Source: Rhodospirillales bacterium (GTDB taxonomy: Bacteria; Pseudomonadota; Alphaproteobacteria; Acetobacterales; Acetobacteraceae). From it: a stretch of DNA of 7,084 nucleotides. Position 1 is the stretch's first letter. The number at the start of each line of letters is the position of its first letter. The notes below the pieces were generated by a model. The model did not search any database. It was not told the origin of the DNA and saw only the letters and a program-made list of their open reading frames with translations. Below are positions 6,303-7,084 of the stretch, piece by piece. The position numbers were made by a program, and so were the translations under genes. The stretch spans positions 1 through 7,084 of the forward strand of contig JAGWIE010000069.1 in assembly GCA_028866445.1 (NCBI GenBank), written 5' to 3'.

Positions 6303-7084
6303 ATGTTGTCCAGACCCTTTTCCTATCACGAGCACCCCGTCGAGATTGTGCGGCAATTTACCCCCAACTGGTTCACCGTAACCATGGGTACTGGCGTGCT
6401 GGCGCTGCTGTTGAACCAGTTGCAGGGCCCGGCCTGGCTGCCGGTTCTGGCGGCAGGTGTGTGGCGGGCGAATATCGTGTTGTTTTCGATATTCACAGCC
6501 CTTTATGCCGCGCATTGGCTGTTTTACCCGCGCCAGGCGATGAACAGCCTCAGCCATTCTGTGGTGCCGATGTTTTTGGGCGCCATTCCAATGGGGTTTG
6601 CCACCATCGTGAATGGCACACTGGTATTTGGCCACAACCCGGAGCTTGCCTTGCGGTTGTGGGAAGTTGACGTGGTGCTTTCTGTTCTTATTGGTCTTGG
6701 CGTGCCTTTTGCCATGGTGGTGAGCCAGAAACATGCGCTGGAAGCCATGACCGGGGTTTGGCTGTTGCCGATTGTGGCTTGCGAGGTGGCTGCGGCGAGC
6801 GGGGCGTTGCTGGCACCGCATTTGCCTGCACATGTGGCAGTTAATTTAGTGCTGGCGGGATATGGGTTGTGGGCGCTTTCCGTGCCGCTGGCGATGGGTA
6901 TCATCACCATTCTGTTTCTGCGCCTGGTGCTGCATTCCTTGCCGCCGGCGGAAATGGCGGTTTCATCCTGGCTGGCTTTGGGCCCACTGGGGACAGGTGC
7001 GCTGGGGCTGCTGCTGCTGGGCCATGCCGCACCGGCGGCCTTCGTTGGCAGCAAGCTGGCGTTCATAGGCGGCGTGGCGCAAGG
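6303..7084 (+). CDS. TDT-family transporter (TehA/Mae1/SLAC1-like), 3' end missing
   Basis: The frame opens at the ATG at 6303 and stays open to the window edge, giving 260 full codons, roughly two thirds to four fifths of a usual TDT protein. It has about seven visible membrane helices. Family marks are the N-terminal FTPNWFTVTMGTGV (19-32), SHSVVPMFLGAIPMG (84-98), GVWLLPIVACEVAAASG (151-167), LPP (213-215) and SSWLALGPLGTG (221-232). TDT proteins carry C4-dicarboxylates such as malate, sulfite (fungal Ssu1), or anions through channel-like pores (SLAC1, TehA); the sequence alone does not decide which. Its place opposite a CysL-like LysR regulator and an oxyanion-transporter operon makes sulfite or another sulfur anion worth considering, while the lactate dehydrogenase makes an organic acid equally reasonable. 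Ribosome binding site GGCAGG is at 6291-6296. Confidence 0.87.
   Translation, partial: MLSRPFSYHEHPVEIVRQFTPNWFTVTMGTGVLALLLNQLQGPAWLPVLAAGVWRANIVLFSIFTALYAAHWLFYPRQAMNSLSHSVVPMFLGAIPMGFATIVNGTLVFGHNPELALRLWEVDVVLSVLIGLGVPFAMVVSQKHALEAMTGVWLLPIVACEVAAASGALLAPHLPAHVAVNLVLAGYGLWALSVPLAMGIITILFLRLVLHSLPPAEMAVSSWLALGPLGTGALGLLLLGHAAPAAFVGSKLAFIGGVAQ

Noticed and set aside
6276..6833. 185-codon open frame on the minus strand opposite the TDT gene
   Set aside because: The product is Gln/His/Arg-rich and the plus strand encodes a clear transporter; it would also run through the divergent control region.

Overview
The window looks like a chromosomal segment of a GC-rich alphaproteobacterium. The G/C-heavy third positions, the LldD and LysR protein styles and the membrane glycosyltransferase suggest something like the Acetobacteraceae (Acidocella/Acidiphilium relatives), but this is an impression and not a proven assignment. 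It holds eight protein-coding genes, two of them cut by the window edges. No RNA gene, CRISPR array or insertion sequence was seen.

Left block (1-1988, plus strand): the 3' part of a tetratricopeptide-repeat (TPR) protein gene overlaps by 3 bases a gene for a polytopic GT39/ArnT-like glycosyltransferase that starts with TTG. The two are probably translationally coupled and may act together in envelope glycosylation.

Middle block (1989-3087): a 261-base gene-free stretch carries an imperfect direct repeat, a perfect 12-base palindrome and a good sigma70-type promoter. It is followed by a visibly lower-GC gene for a lipoprotein with C-terminal membrane segments and unknown function. The composition and the private promoter suggest a later insertion between two older GC-rich blocks.

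Right block (3088-7084): four minus-strand genes are packed tightly, with gaps of 8 and 12 bases and one 4-base ATGA overlap. In transcription order they are a LysR-type regulator of the CysL/CbbR-like kind, two half-size CHR (chromate transporter family) proteins, and an FMN-dependent L-lactate dehydrogenase (LldD). Divergent from the regulator is a TDT-family (TehA/Mae1/SLAC1-like) transporter that runs off the window. The 100-base AT-rich divergent region holds a LysR-style T-N11-A dyad and a GAAA-loop hairpin that would cover the transporter's ribosome binding site. The simplest reading is that the LysR protein controls both directions, making one unit that links lactate oxidation to anion transport (chromate/sulfate-like and dicarboxylate or sulfite-like). 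The substrates are inferred. I found no convincing new defence or mobile system; the most unusual points are this gene combination and the lower-GC lipoprotein island.
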